NCBI GenBank assembly: GCA_022828595.1
Contig: JAKGHH010000006.1
Coordinates: 9,672,633 to 9,736,632 of the forward strand
Direction: 5' to 3'
DNA length: 64,000 nucleotides
Origin: Nelumbo lutea
Lineage: Eukaryota; Streptophyta; Magnoliopsida; Proteales; Nelumbonaceae
The notes under the pieces are model-generated. The model worked only from the letters and a program-made list of their open reading frames with translations, had not been told where the DNA came from and made no database searches. Below are positions 30,371 to 41,283 of the stretch, piece after piece. Made by a program: the position numbers and the translations under genes. How positions within the stretch are numbered: the first letter of the stretch is position 1; each line of letters opens with the position of its first letter.

Positions 30371-32770
30371 ATGTCTTTCTCAGATTCTGGACCTGAGTGC
30401 TATGAACTTCCAAATGTATCGGGGGAGACCTCCATTCGAACCCCTTCTCCCCTTTTCCCCTTTTAAGCCCTTCTGTTTCCTTTTCCCCTTCAGTGCGAGG
30501 TGGAGGTGCTCTGGGAGAGCGTAACCTCCGGGGGAGCCGAAGGCATCCGTCGAGGCGATGACCCTCCTTGTGAAAGTGCCGCATCTGTGACGCCGAGGGA
30601 GGCTGAGGGGTCCCCTCAGGCCGAGGGGGAGCAAGACCCAGACCTCGTCCCTGGGACGAGGGTTGAGGGTGTTGCCGTGGTAGTGGTTGAGGCTGATCCT
30701 TCTCGCCATGAGTTCGAAGGTTCTTTGGAGTGGGATCAAGTCAAGGCCTTGACGAGGCAATACTTCATCCCCTCGTCCTATGGGGTGAGGGCATTCGAAG
30801 CGGGTGACCGGTCATGGATTCCCAAGGAGGGGAGATTTGCATTTATCAGCACTTCCTCCAATTTGGTCTACAGTTCCCCTTCATTTGTTGATCTCTAACC
30901 TGCTAAGGGTGTATGGGATTGCCCTTAGCCAATTGGCACCCAATGCGATAGGAACCATTGTGGCGATGTTGGTGGCGGCTCGACTCCAGGGGGTGGAGCT
31001 GACGCCGAAGCTCTTCCAAGTGATCTTTGTGCTGAGGAAGCACTCTTCCAAAGCTAGTGTCTTCTACTTCCAACCCCGCAAGTCCAAGCCCGTAGATAAC
31101 CCCTCTTTCGTACACAACTGGAAGAGTAAATATTTCTTTTTGTCTTGTCCCGAGGGTTGGTCCTTCAAGTCGGGGTGGGGAGAGACCAACTTGTCTACGG
31201 AGAAAAGTGTCCCCTTGCTTACAAGTGAGAAAAGTGATGATCTCCTACGGCTGCTCAACCTAGGGAGAGTCTAAGCCCAACCCTTGGTGGAGGAGGAAAT
31301 CCCATTGGTTTTTGCGGGACTTAGCCCTACCCCCCTCAGTATGATAGGCCACGCAACTTCTTTCCACGTTTTCCTCACCTTCGTCTTTGTGTAATGGTAC
31401 TAACTGTTATTTTGCTTGTAGAAGTGCGAATGGATGATTGGAAGGCCATACTGGACCGTGCCTGCGTGATACAAAAGGAGCGAGCAAAGGCTGGCGGATA
31501 GACACCTCAAAGGCCCACCGAGGGCGTGCCGGCCCAAAAGGAGAAGGCATCGGCCCCTGCGAAGGAGGGTCTTCCCGCTAGGTCCCTGCCAACGGGACGA
31601 GAGCACAGGTTTCTACTAAAGGAACTTCTTCAACAACTCCCTCGAAGAGGGCCACTCCATAGATCCTCGCAAAGGGGAAGGGGCCCGTCGATGAGGGCCA
31701 ACCGGGGTGCGAGGAGCAAGCACCGCAGCATCCGGCCGAGGTGCCGAGAGGACCTGCCAACGGGGTCAAGGCAGGGATGAAGAGGTCGGCCGAGGGGGCC
31801 GTGGGGGGTCAACCGCAATAGAAGGTGGCCCACACTAGGGGTTCTACCGGGGATGCCCCGAGGGGGCCCTACAAGGAGAAAATGGGGTGGTTTTCTGCTT
31901 CCATGCTGTTGGAGGAGCTCGCCCAGCGATCTGACCAAGTCTTCCGCCCTAAGTGGGAGATCCGCGAGGGGGACTCTATCTGCAATGCGGGAGTTGGCCC
32001 GGCATTGGTAAGTGGGGCTCTCCTAGCATAGGTCCGCATCCAGATGCTAGGGATGGCCCCGAATAGATTGTACGAGGAGGGGCTGCAGAGCCTGGCCAAG
32101 GTAATAGCTTGCTCCCCTTTCCTTTCCTTCTTTACTTTGTTTATCTACTAGGTGCTAACTGTTTTCTAGTTGTAGGTCTGTCTTCACTTTGTTGGGCTAG
32201 GGAAATGGTTAAAATTGACCCTAGCCAACATGGACAAGCTGGAGGCTGAGAAAGGAAAGTTTCAACAAGCTACCACCACTACCGTGGAGAAGCGCCACGA
32301 GTTCCAACGATACTTTGGCGACGAACAAAAGCTTCGCATGGAGGCCGAGGAGAAGCTGAAGAAGACGTAGAATCTCCTTTCTCAAGAGCAGATGGAGAGG
32401 GCTCGTGTAGAGAGCCTCATTTCTGAGGCCAAACGGCGTCTCCAGCTAGATGACGTAGACATCACCGAGGCGAACAAGGGGTGAACAAGGTAGAAAAGAG
32501 GGCCAAGGAGGCTGCTAAGAAGGTTGTTGAGGCTGAATAGAAGGTAGCCGGGGTTGAGAAGAGGGCCCAGGAGGTAGGGAAACGAGCTGATGAGTTGGAT
32601 GATCTCGCTTCCGGGGCTTACTTGGACGGGATTGAGGACACCAAGAAGGCACTTGCGGTGGTGCTTCCAGATTTTGATGTCTAATCTTTGAAGATGATCC
32701 CCGATTCTCTTGAAGAGGTTGTTGATTCTGCACTCCCTCTTCCAGCTGGTGGCGAGGCTTAGGCCAGGCT
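30371..32770 (+). pseudogene. Antisense gene of Tat-B, Transposase_28 ('putative gypsy type transposon') protein
   Basis: The likely start is the ATG at 30371 (MSFSDSGPECYE). A pyrimidine-rich tract ending in CAG near 30492 may be a splice acceptor. The frame 30500-30898 carries an acidic leader and FIPSSYGVRAFEAGDRSW. After a frameshift 30895-31274 gives LLRVYGIALSQLAPNAIGTI, LTPKLFQVIF, FYFQPR, and NWKSKYFFLS..GW.F. This is the conserved helical core of the plant family annotated Transposase_28, found mainly in gypsy elements; its function is unknown. Downstream come a basic/Pro-rich part (31430-31800), WFSASMLLEELAQRSD, and a coiled coil (about 32220-32700, KLEAEKGKFQQA). Several stops make it a pseudogene. 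Confidence 0.78.
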
Positions 32771-33060
32771 TGTTTTCTTTTCTCTTTCTCTCTCTCTCTT
32801 TTTTTTGACAATGTACATGTATTTGGCCTAAGGGGCCATGAAACAAATTTGTAAAGCCAAAGGAATTTTTGTGCATAATGAAAATCAGTGGCATTATTTT
32901 ATTTTTTTTTATTTTTGCTTCAATTGTTGCACTTGTGCTTTGCTTTGTTGTTTTTCCTTGTACTTTTTGCACTTATGCTTTTGCTAATGAAGGGTCCTTG
33001 CACCTCCAAAAGAAAAAAACACAGCATGAGACAACCGTAGTTCTCTTCAGTTTACTTTGT
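32771..33060. other. Tat-B spacer after the antisense gene
   Basis: Contains a CT-rich run (32785-32810) and T-runs at 32895-32915. It is probably the 3' UTR and end of the antisense transcript. No gene seen. Confidence 0.4.
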
Positions 33061-33640
33061 GCATCAGGAGTGTGGCGAAGGGGTGGCCTAGGCGAAACCT
33101 CCATAGTTAGGCCGGGGTTTGCCTGGTCTGACGCCCTTTTAAGTGTTCACTTAGGCAATGCCAAAGTGGCTTGTGATGGAGGGAGGCCGAAGTAGAGTGT
33201 GGGGCTTGCCTGGCTCTCTCCCCTTTACCTATACTTGGGTAAATAGAAAGATGACCTGTCAACGTGAGAGTGGGGGTTGAGACTGAGCTGAGGCTCACCT
33301 GCCTCCCATTCTTCTAAGTGTTGAGGGGTGACCGAGATAAAGAAGAGGTCCATCTGGTTCTGCGGGGCCTAGGCAGAGCCGAGACCCACCTGGCTCCCGT
33401 ATCCCTATGCATTAACTTCGGCGAGGCCAAGGTAGCCTACCCTATTGGGGTGGGGGGTGGACGAGACAGAGCTGAGGCTCGTCTGGCTCTATGGGGCCTA
33501 GGCAGAGCCGAAGTTCGCTTGGCTCCCGCTCCGAAGAGGCTCGCTTCCTTTACTGGTAGCGCTAAGTGTGAAAGTTTAGGAGGTTATCCGCCACCGAGGT
33601 GGGGTGCTGAGGCACATGGGGCCCCTGGCCGTCCTGGTGT
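33060..33640. repeat. GC-rich minisatellite in Tat-B
   Basis: Degenerate copies of 'ggggcctaggcagagccga', 'cacctggctcccg' and 'gaggctc(g/a)(c/t)ctggctc' recur over about 580 bp, with units of roughly 80-130 bp. The position (between INT and the antisense gene) is the same as that of the Tat-A minisatellite, though the sequences differ. Confidence 0.65.
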
Positions 33641-33856
33641 ATTCTGACGCATTAAGTCATAATTAAGGTGTTCACTACTTATTCGTTAAGTCTTGGCATC
33701 AGTCTAGCGAGGGGGTGTAGCCTTCGGAGAAGGCCGTGCGCCCCTACCAGTCGTGAGGCCGAAGAGTTATAAGAACTTAGTAGGTACATGCGCTGAGAGT
33801 TGAGCCGAAGAGGAACTTTTCTTCTTTCATTTCACAGTTTTAAAAAGATGCTACAA

Positions 33857-34912
33857 TCATTTGTAGTACATCCAGAGGTTCTCTGAATTCCATGTCCGAG
33901 GTATAGGCCTTCCATCTAGGTGTTCTAGGCGAAAAGTGTTGGAGCTGACGACTTGCTTGATTCTATAGGGGCCTTCCCAGTTGGGGCCCAACTTCCCTAC
34001 TCCAGGTTTGGGGACCATGACTTTTCTGAGGACAAGGTCTCCCTCTTGATAGTGTCTTTCTTTTACCCTAGAGTTGTAGTAGCGGGCCACTCTCTAATGG
34101 TAAGCGGCTACCCTTATTTGTGCTTGCTCTCAGGATTCTTCCAGTATGTCTAAGTTTTCTCTGAGGTCTTCATCATTACCAGCTTCATTGTATGCCTCAA
34201 CTCGGAGTGTCGGCTAGATAATCTCTACTGGGATTAGTGCTTTTGTACCGTAGGTTAAGCCGAAGGGAGTTTCTCCCGTGGCTGTCCGAGGTGTAGTTCA
34301 GTAAGCCCAGAGTACACTGTTTTGTTCTTCAGCCCATAGGCCTTTAGCTCAGTCCAATATGGTCTTCAGTCCACCCAGTATTGTCCCGTTGGTGACCTCA
34401 GCTAGGCCGTTAGTTTGAGGATAGCCTATCAAGGTGTACTATTGCCTAATGTCGAGGGAGGCACACCACTCCCGAAACTTGGCGTCATCAAATTGCTTCC
34501 CATTGTCAGTGACCAGTATCTAGGATAGGCCAAAGTGGTAAATGATGCTTTTCCAAAAGAAATTTTGGATGGCTCACGCCATGATGGCGGCCAAGGGTTC
34601 GACTTCCACCCATTTGGTGAAGTAGTCTACTGCAACAACGAGATACATCCTGCCCCCCGTGGCTGGAGGAAAGGGGCAAAGGAGGTCCATGCCCCATTTA
34701 GCAAAGGGCCATGGGCTATTGAGGGCTGAGAGAATGGTGATCAGCCTGTGGCATAAGTTGGCGTGCCTCTGGCATGGATCACACTTATGCACCAATCTAG
34801 CTACGTCCTTGCGGAGGGTAGGCCATAAGTAGCCCTGCCTTAGGGCTTTTTGGGCTAGGGCTCTCCCGCCGAGATGGTTACCGCAGATGCCTTCATGAAT
34901 TTCTTGTAGCAC
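33857..34912 (-). pseudogene. Tat-B integrase
   Basis: The minus-strand frame 34574-34912 has the zinc-binding HHCC (IHEGICGNHLG...HKCDPCQRH), then WPFAKWGMDLLCPFPP and LVVAVDYFTKWVEVEPLA with the first two catalytic Asp. The third catalytic residue lies in the broken stretch 34100-34570. 33857-34090 is the C-terminal domain (YYNSRVKERHYQEGDLVLRK, LGPNWEGPYRI, LENLW-type end). It would insert element cDNA in chromatin; now inactive. Confidence 0.85.
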
Positions 34913-35227
34913 ATAGTTACCCTCCTCCGAATGAAGGCATCAGAGATAAGGCAAGGTGAAGGATGTTTGGTACAACTTTCCCTCCAACAGGGTATAGTGG
35001 GCTGCTTGTCATCTGAGTCATTTTGTCTCATTTCTGTCTTCGGGCAACTATCCAGTTGATAGGAAGTTGACGATGGGATCCATCCATGAAGGTTTGGCCT
35101 CTATGGGGAGTACTTGGACTTTTTCAATGGAGGGCCGAAGTAGCTTCTCGACATGCACAGTTCGGCCGGGGGATCTACTCGAGGTACTTGCTAACTTGGA
35201 AAGGGCGTCAGCTCATGCATTCTTGGC

Positions 35228-36060
35228 TCACAGGACCCGTTGTAGGGCAAAGCATTGGAAGTGGTAGACTAAATCTTGGACTTTGGCGAGGTACTTGAAT
35301 ATACTTTGTTCCCTGGCCTCGTATTCGCTGTTCACGTAATTCACCACCAGTTGAGAGTCGCTAAAGGCTTTGACGTGTGAGGAGACGAGGTCCTTAACGA
35401 GTTGCAGACTAGCGAGGAGGGCCTCGTACTTGACTTCGTTATTTGATGCTGGGAAGTCAAACCTTAATGCGCACTCTAGGGAAACATCATCTGGGGTGAG
35501 GAGGATAAGGCCCGCTCCGCTTCCTTTAGCATTGGAGGAACTGTTGACAAAGAGCTTCCATCGAGGTTGAGCCTTGTTGCCCACATTATCCCCCTCATCA
35601 TTTTCTAGGGGCTGACAAAGGGCTCAGCTGAAGGTGCATTCTACTGTAAAATCTTCTAGGGGCATGTTCTTTGATCGCAGGCCTCGGCTGGTGCTAGATG
35701 TCAAACTCAGATAACTCGGTGGCCCATTTCATCAGGCACCCCGAGGTCTTGGGCTTGGCAAGGACAGCCTTGAGGGGCTGGTTCGCCAGGACCACTATAG
35801 TGTGGGCCTGGAAATACGGTTGGAGTTTCCTTGTTGAAATCACGAGGGCAAAAGCCAACTTTTCTATCTTGGGGTACCTGATCTCAGTGTCGCAGAGAAC
35901 CTTGCTAGCATAGTATACTAGGTTCTGCATGCCATCATCCTTGATGAGGACTGAACTAACTGCTTCGTCCCCGGTCGAGAGGTTTCCCCTTTGATCGGCC
36001 GAGTGAGGCACGCCTTGAGCTCGTCAAAGGCATGTTGGCACTCCTTCATCCATTGAAACC
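35228..36060 (-). pseudogene. Tat-B RNase H and second RNase H
   Basis: 35694-36011 on the minus strand gives AVSSVLI, LVYYASKVLCDTEIRYPKIEKLAFALV and QPLKAVL, the normal gypsy RNase H. 35228-35584 gives WKLFVNSSSNAKGSGAGLIL, NNEVKYEALLASLQL and FSDSQLVVNYV, the second RNase H. The Asp of its 'DG(S/A)S' opening has become Asn (VNSSSN), so its active site is damaged. The two-RNase H order is diagnostic of Tat. Confidence 0.85.
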
Positions 36061-36099
36061 CTTTCAGCTTCTTGATGGCATGGAAGAAGGGTAGGCAGC

Positions 36100-37141
36100 A
36101 GTCGACTTACTTTAACATGAAGCGATTGAGGGCTGCTATTCGGTCGGTGAGTTTTTGGGACTCCTTCATCGTCTGCAAGGGTGCCATGTCTAGTATGGCT
36201 TGTATCTTCTCAGGATTGGCCTCAATGCCTCTCTAAGTGATGACGAAACCTACGAACTTGCTTGATGTGACGCCAAAGGCACACTTGCTGGGGTTGAGTT
36301 TTATGTTATACTTCGGCAAGTTGTCGAAGGTCTCGGCTAGATCCGAGATGTGGGTCTCATTTCAGGCTCTTCACTACCATGACATCCACATAGGATTTGA
36401 CGTTCCTCCCTATTTGCTCTTTGAACACCTTGTTGACAAGGCATTAGTAGGTGGTCTCAGCATTCTTGAGGCCGAAGGGCATCACATGGTAGCAGTATGT
36501 GCCATGTTCGGTGATGAATGAGGTCTCCTCTTCATCACCCGGGTGCATCTTTATCTAATTGTATCTGAAGAATGCAGCCATGAAGCTAAGTAGTTAGTAC
36601 CCTATAGTGGCGTCAACGACGTGTCTATCCTTAGCAAAGGAAAACTGTCATTGGGGTGGGCTCGGTTAAGGTCTGTGAAATCAATATAGATCTGCCATTT
36701 CCCATTAGCTTTCTTTACCATAACCACATTTGACAACCAGTTAGGGTAGTGTACCTCTCGGATGAAGACGACATCGAGTAACTTTTCAACTTCCTCCTCT
36801 ATGGCCTTCCAACGCTCCGGTGCAAAGTTCCTCTTCTTTTGAACTAACCTAGAGCTTGGGTCCACGCTCAGCGTATGTGTAATGACCAAAGGGTCAATCC
36901 CAGGCATGTTAGCGGTGGAGCAAGAAAAGATGTTGGCATTAAGTCTGAGGAAACTTACCAGTTTGGATAGGCTCTCGGGGGGAAGGTTGGACCCGATGCA
37001 AACTGTTTTGTTGGGCCCGTCCTTGTCTAGGGGGACCAAGACGAGGTCCTCGCCCAGCTGGCCTCGGATCGCTGGCTCCTCCTTGACATCGAGCCCTTGT
37101 AGTGGCAGAGCTTCTTTGTTGTTGCCCTTCAATGCTTCCAC
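36100..37141 (-). pseudogene. Tat-B reverse transcriptase
   Basis: 36602-37141 on the minus strand has the pre-RT segment (ANIFSCSTANMPGIDPLVITH, LSVDPSSRLVQKKRNFAPER) and RT start (VNKLL-type, FIREVHYPNWLSNVVMVKKANGKWQIYIDFTDLNRAHPNDSFPL). The rest to about 36100 is broken by stops. The polymerase box at about 36375-36393 reads YVDVMV where YVDD is needed, so the enzyme is dead by active-site change as well. Confidence 0.85.
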
Positions 37142-37339
37142 ATAGCACTAATGGCCGGCGTGCTGGTCCCAATGAACAACTCCAACGCCGTGCTCGGTGG
37201 GGAACTTCAAGGTGAGGTGGTAGGGTGAGATGGCTGCCCAGAGTGCATGAAGAGTTGGTCTCCCCATGATGGCGTTGTAGGGTGAGCCGATCTTCATGAC
37301 CAGGAATTTTGTCATCCTTGTCACCTACTAGGGCTCCAC

Positions 37340-37705
37340 TCATACTGTAACTGGTAGTGAGATCTTGCCCTCTAATTTGACGATACTGCCGGGGAAGCTG
37401 ACTAGTGGGGCATCTACTGACAGAAGGTGCTCCAGGGCTATCTTCATCTTTTGAAAAGCTTTGTAGAAAAGGATGTCAGCAGAGGAGCCACTATCAACAA
37501 GGATCCTTTTGACTACGAAGTTTGTAATGATGGTCAAGACCACCAATGCGTCGTCATGGGGGACTACTACCCCTTTCAGGGCCTCGTTCGTGAAGGAGAG
37601 GGGTTCTTCCTTCTGCTTTTTGGGGGCTGGCTCGTGGACGTTAAGTTGTCGGGCATAGGCTTTGCGAGCCGAGGCTGACGCTCCACCCGAGGCTATGCCT
37701 TCCAC
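37340..37705 (-). pseudogene. Tat-B protease
   Basis: The minus-strand frame contains PHDDALVVLTIITNFVVKRILVDSGSSADILFYKAFQKM; DSGSSADIL is the aspartic-protease active site of gypsy elements. SFPGSIVKLEGKISLPVTV follows, the second strand of the fold. The frame is open, but it is cut off from RT by a stop and frame change at about 37145-37340. Confidence 0.85.
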
Positions 37706-39372
37706 TATGACGTCGATGACGCCCGCTGCTTGTTGGTGGTGGTGGTGCTGCTGCTGAGAGGACGAGGCGCCGGTCTCGCCTCCAACATACTGCTTGAGGT
37801 GGCCTCGACGAATGAGGGACTCTTTCTCGTTTTTGATATCATAACAGTCCTCGGTGTCGTGGCCAGTACCTTAGTGGAACTTGTAGTATTTTTTAGGGTT
37901 CTCCCTGTGGGGGTTCTTCTTCAACTTTTCAGGCTACTTCAGAAATATCTCCTGCCCGATCTACATCAGAATCTATGTGCATGTGGTGTTGAGTGGCATG
38001 TACTAGTTGTAAGCCAAGGTAGAAGTCGATGGCTTCTTGCTGTTATTGTTGTTGTTGCGGCCTTGGTCCCCGTTCTTCCTCTTCTTCTCGGGGGCTCTGT
38101 CCCAGTGCTCTATGCCTCTCTCATGGGCGTCCATAGCCGAAACCTCTTCAACGGCAATGTATTCCTGGGCCCTTTCTAGGAACTTCAGCTTCATCTTCTG
38201 GCAATGGAACACTTGAGGGCCGAACTGGGGAGGAGCCCGCTGATGGCAGCATGCATAGAGACCAGGGGTCGAGGTCACAGATCTCAAGTTCTTCTTTCTT
38301 GAAGCGGTCGATGTATGATCGCAGGCTCTCTCCTTGCTTCTGCTTGATAGTCATTAGTGAGACAATGCTTTTCTGGGTGCACTGGCTACTAATGAAGCGA
38401 GCAAGGAACATGCTGGAAAACTGCTCCCATGAGGTGATGGATCGAGGAGGGAGGCTAGAAAACCACTGCTGAGCGGTTTCCTTGAAGGTCGCTTGGAAAG
38501 TTCGGCACGTCAAGGCATCGGAGTACCAGTACAGGATCATAAGTGCCTTGAAGCTCTCTAGGTGGTCGTTTGGGTCTGTATTCCCGTTGTACATCTCCAA
38601 GGTGGGAGCCTTGAAGTTCGGGGGCAGAGGCTCGGCGACGATATCGGGGGAGAAGGCATTCATTCTCCCTGGGCAGTTGCTTTGTCTTGCTGAGGTGTTA
38701 GTTCAGCCTTCCTTAACTTGTCAGAGCTTGGCTTTGAAAGCACCGAGCTCGACTCGAAGTTTGGAGAACATGTGTTCGGGCATGGCCTACGCACCATCCC
38801 AGTCTTCATGAACATGGTGGTGCTCAGTGTGGACTCCGGAGTGCTTGGGGTTGAGACCGCGTACTTCGCGCTTAGCGTGACGGTCATTCAGGATGTCCTA
38901 GAGGTTCGAGACGTGAGGGGAAGAGGCTCGACGCCGGCCCTCGGCCCTGGAATGGACGCTGGGGTGATCGTGATGTCCGCCTTCGTCCCTCGAATTGGCC
39001 CTTCGGCGTCAGTGATGCTACTCGAAGGGCTGATGGCTATCCTCCGATCGTTCTAGCTCCTCCTCCCTTCGGTAGGGAGGTCTGGAGTTGTCCTCCCTTC
39101 AGTTGGGAGGTCTGGTGGTTCGGGAGAGCGTGTCAGCTGGGCGGCTGCTATCAGACTCTAAGGGCTCCGTCCGCTGCGCGTGGCCAAGGCTGGGGACCGA
39201 TTGGCTGGTGGACCCATGCCGGCCCGTCTGTGTTGACTCCCCAGTGGGGTGGCCTCTTGCTTGGGGGTAGTTTTGCTTGACTCGCTGAGTCAAGTACTCC
39301 AAGCGGTCGAACACGACCTAGAACTGTTCATTGGTGACAAGATTTTGTGTATTTCTTGTTCTTCGTACCATA
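37706..39372 (-). pseudogene. Tat-B gag
   Basis: The start near 39372 (MVRRTRNTQNLVT) is matched by Tat-C (MARSTRNAQNLVT). The frame runs with breaks through 39099-39314, and 38148-38663 holds the gag core: FKAPTLEMYNGNTDPNDHLESFKALM, CRTFQATFKETAQQWFSSLPP, WEQFSSMFLARFISS, ESLRSYIDRFKKEELEI. These are clear retrotransposon-gag signatures. The tail to 37706 is Lys/Asn-rich and frame-shifted. Confidence 0.82.
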
Positions 39373-39436
39373 TTGGTTGGTTGGAGCTTGGGGACTTGTT
39401 AGTTTGTTAAAGTTCTTCTAGAGAATGTCCTAGCGA

Positions 39437-39459
39437 CGTTTACCATAAACGGCACCAAT
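39437..39459 (-). other. Tat-B primer-binding-site region
   Basis: Next to the 5' LTR the minus strand reads TTGGTGCCGTTTATGG. Tat-C has the near-identical TTGGCACCGTCTATGGG-type sequence at the same place. The TGG start fits a tRNA 3' end (CCA), but I did not assign the tRNA. Confidence 0.55.
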
Positions 39460-40022
39460 TGTTGATGCTTGGGATGGCCAAGGACAACAAAGTAATTTTG
39501 CCCCTAGACTCCGAAGGCTAGCCGAAGGCTTTGAGGGTTCAGGGTAGCTTGTTGCCGAGGCTGAGGTATGCAGGTCGTGGTAGAGAAGGCTCCGAGTACT
39601 GTAGAAGCCGAGGGCAGGTGGCTGAGGTGCTACAAGGCAGAATGTGTCAGAGGCCCCGGGTGAAAACCCGAGGTAGAGTCTCTGACGGTCAAATTAGTAC
39701 GGGGTACGTAGAGGGAAGTTGGAATATAGCTTTCGAGATCAGTTCCAAGTCCAGATGCAGATTGTATTTGACCCCCCTTACCTAGAGGGGGGCACCCCTA
39801 TTTATACTTGAGTTGCCTGATGGTAAGTGGAGATAAACACCTAAGATGGGAGTCGTACAAAGGCAGTCAAAGAGCTCTGCGGGGATGCGTGGGCTCTCTG
39901 TGATTGGCTTCGTACGAGAGGAGTAGAGTAACCTCTGTTGTAATGAATCTCGTTCCCACGTCTGGTTCTCCTGGGTTGGGCCACCCAGCCTCAAATGGGC
40001 TGGGTTGAGTCACCCCACATCA
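39460..40022 (-). repeat. Tat-B 5' LTR
   Basis: 563 bp, TGTTGATGC...CCCACATCA, matching 29069-29607 with noticeably more differences than the Copia-II pair. TATA box on the minus strand at 39799-39806. The target duplication AGGGT follows at 40023-40027. Confidence 0.9.
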
Positions 40023-40027
40023 AGGGT

Positions 40028-41275
40028 GTTTATCAAAAACCAAACCAAACCAAAATATCATTCAAAATCATTCACTTTGATTAATTGAATTGATGGGTCT
40101 TTATATTTATAATATATAAATATGTAATAGGGGCTGGTTAAAGTTGTCAATGAGGGCAATATAGTCATTTCTAAGGTCAACCAGACAAATGGTGCATGCA
40201 TTTCAGTCTCACAAACACCATGGTCAAATTCAAAGATTTTGATTGTATTTAATGACCATTAATTTTAAAAGATATGTGATCGGCTGATGGATGATGATAG
40301 ATCCTCGCAAGTAAATTATTGATGGCATGTATGTGACTAAATGGACATAAGCAAATACTATGACGCCAAGAATCTGGGAGCCGAGATTTGATTGAAGTCA
40401 TGGGATTAATTCGGAGAAGTATGGACAGACTCAACCCAGATTTCTGATTCCCACTGTAGAATTATAAATATTCAAAAAGGTACAAAACCCACACTTTATG
40501 CTTTTATACTCGCCTATAAATTAGCCATCAAATCCGAACTGGCACCTACCTCATCACCTTTCGATGGATTTTCACTTTTGGTTCTATAACGAGCCAAAAT
40601 GAATCACGATTTAACAGGTGATTGGCCGACAAATTAGAGGTTAAAATGATTTTGGCCGCGTTTGTTTTTGGGTAATTTTTAAAATTTTTTACATAATAAT
40701 TTTTTAATTAACATGGATAAAAGACTTAACTATCTTGGGACTGACCCAATTGGACTTGAATATATTCTCTATGGTAAAACACCACGTGTGAATTTATTTA
40801 AAATTTTTAAAATCCTACTTTGGCCTTTTATGAGATTAGGGCGTGTTTTGAAAACCATGTGTATTTATACGCAACAAAAGGAACAAAGAAAAAACTCGTA
40901 GAATTAACTGAAAAGATATAAAGTAATAAAGAAAAATATGAATTAAGGTGAAGAGGAGAGAGTGCTGATCTGAACTTAAATTTATGAAACAATGAAAGAG
41001 TGGGTGGAACCAATATAGAGTAATGAATCAAACTAAAACTAATTATGCTAACATGTCAACGGTTATAGAGAACTAGATGAGAGAGAATGAATTAAAAATT
41101 TAAAAAGAAATTAAAAAACATAGGTCAGAGTTTACACTCAAATCATTTTTACTGTCATAGTTTTGTATCAGCGCAAATTTATTTGCATTGCAACCAAGTA
41201 TAGTCTTAAATTCAATTGCATTGATTGAGAGCCTTATGTCCTTAGTAGTTCGTTCCTAGGTTTAGTTTGGGAGTA
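40028..41275. other. Unique/MITE DNA, right part of copy A
   Basis: No gene recognised. It aligns in blocks with copy B: 'gtttatcaaaaaccaaacc' (40027 and 50544), 'gccgagatttgattgaagtc', 'cctttcgatgg(a/g)ttttcac' (40557 and 51767), 'ggccgcgtttgttttt', and 'gagattagggcgtgttt' (40832 and 52035). Copy A lacks most of the AT-rich MITE seen at 50543-50813. The right end (41165-41215, 'gcattgcaaccaagtatag') looks like a Tourist-type MITE end. Confidence 0.6.
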
Positions 41276-41283
41276 GTTGGTGA

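Larger units (their letters stand above)
29069..40022 (-). mobile_element. Tat-B: Tat-lineage Ty3/gypsy element with an antisense gene
   Basis: 11 kb. LTRs at 29069-29607 and 39460-40022 begin TGTTGATGC and end CCCACATCA. Flanks GGGGT (29064-29068) and AGGGT (40023-40027) are the target-site duplication. The unoccupied site in copy B reads GGAGT near 50541. A purine tract lies inside the left LTR, so gag-pol reads right to left: gag, PR, RT, RH, second RH, INT. A plus-strand antisense gene lies between INT and the 3' LTR. Catalytic YVDD in RT has become YVDV, and frames are broken. Confidence 0.9.

Noticed and set aside
30102..30760. Minus-strand open frames opposite the Tat-B antisense gene
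   Set aside because: They are the complement of a GC-rich coding stretch, have no domains and overlap each other.
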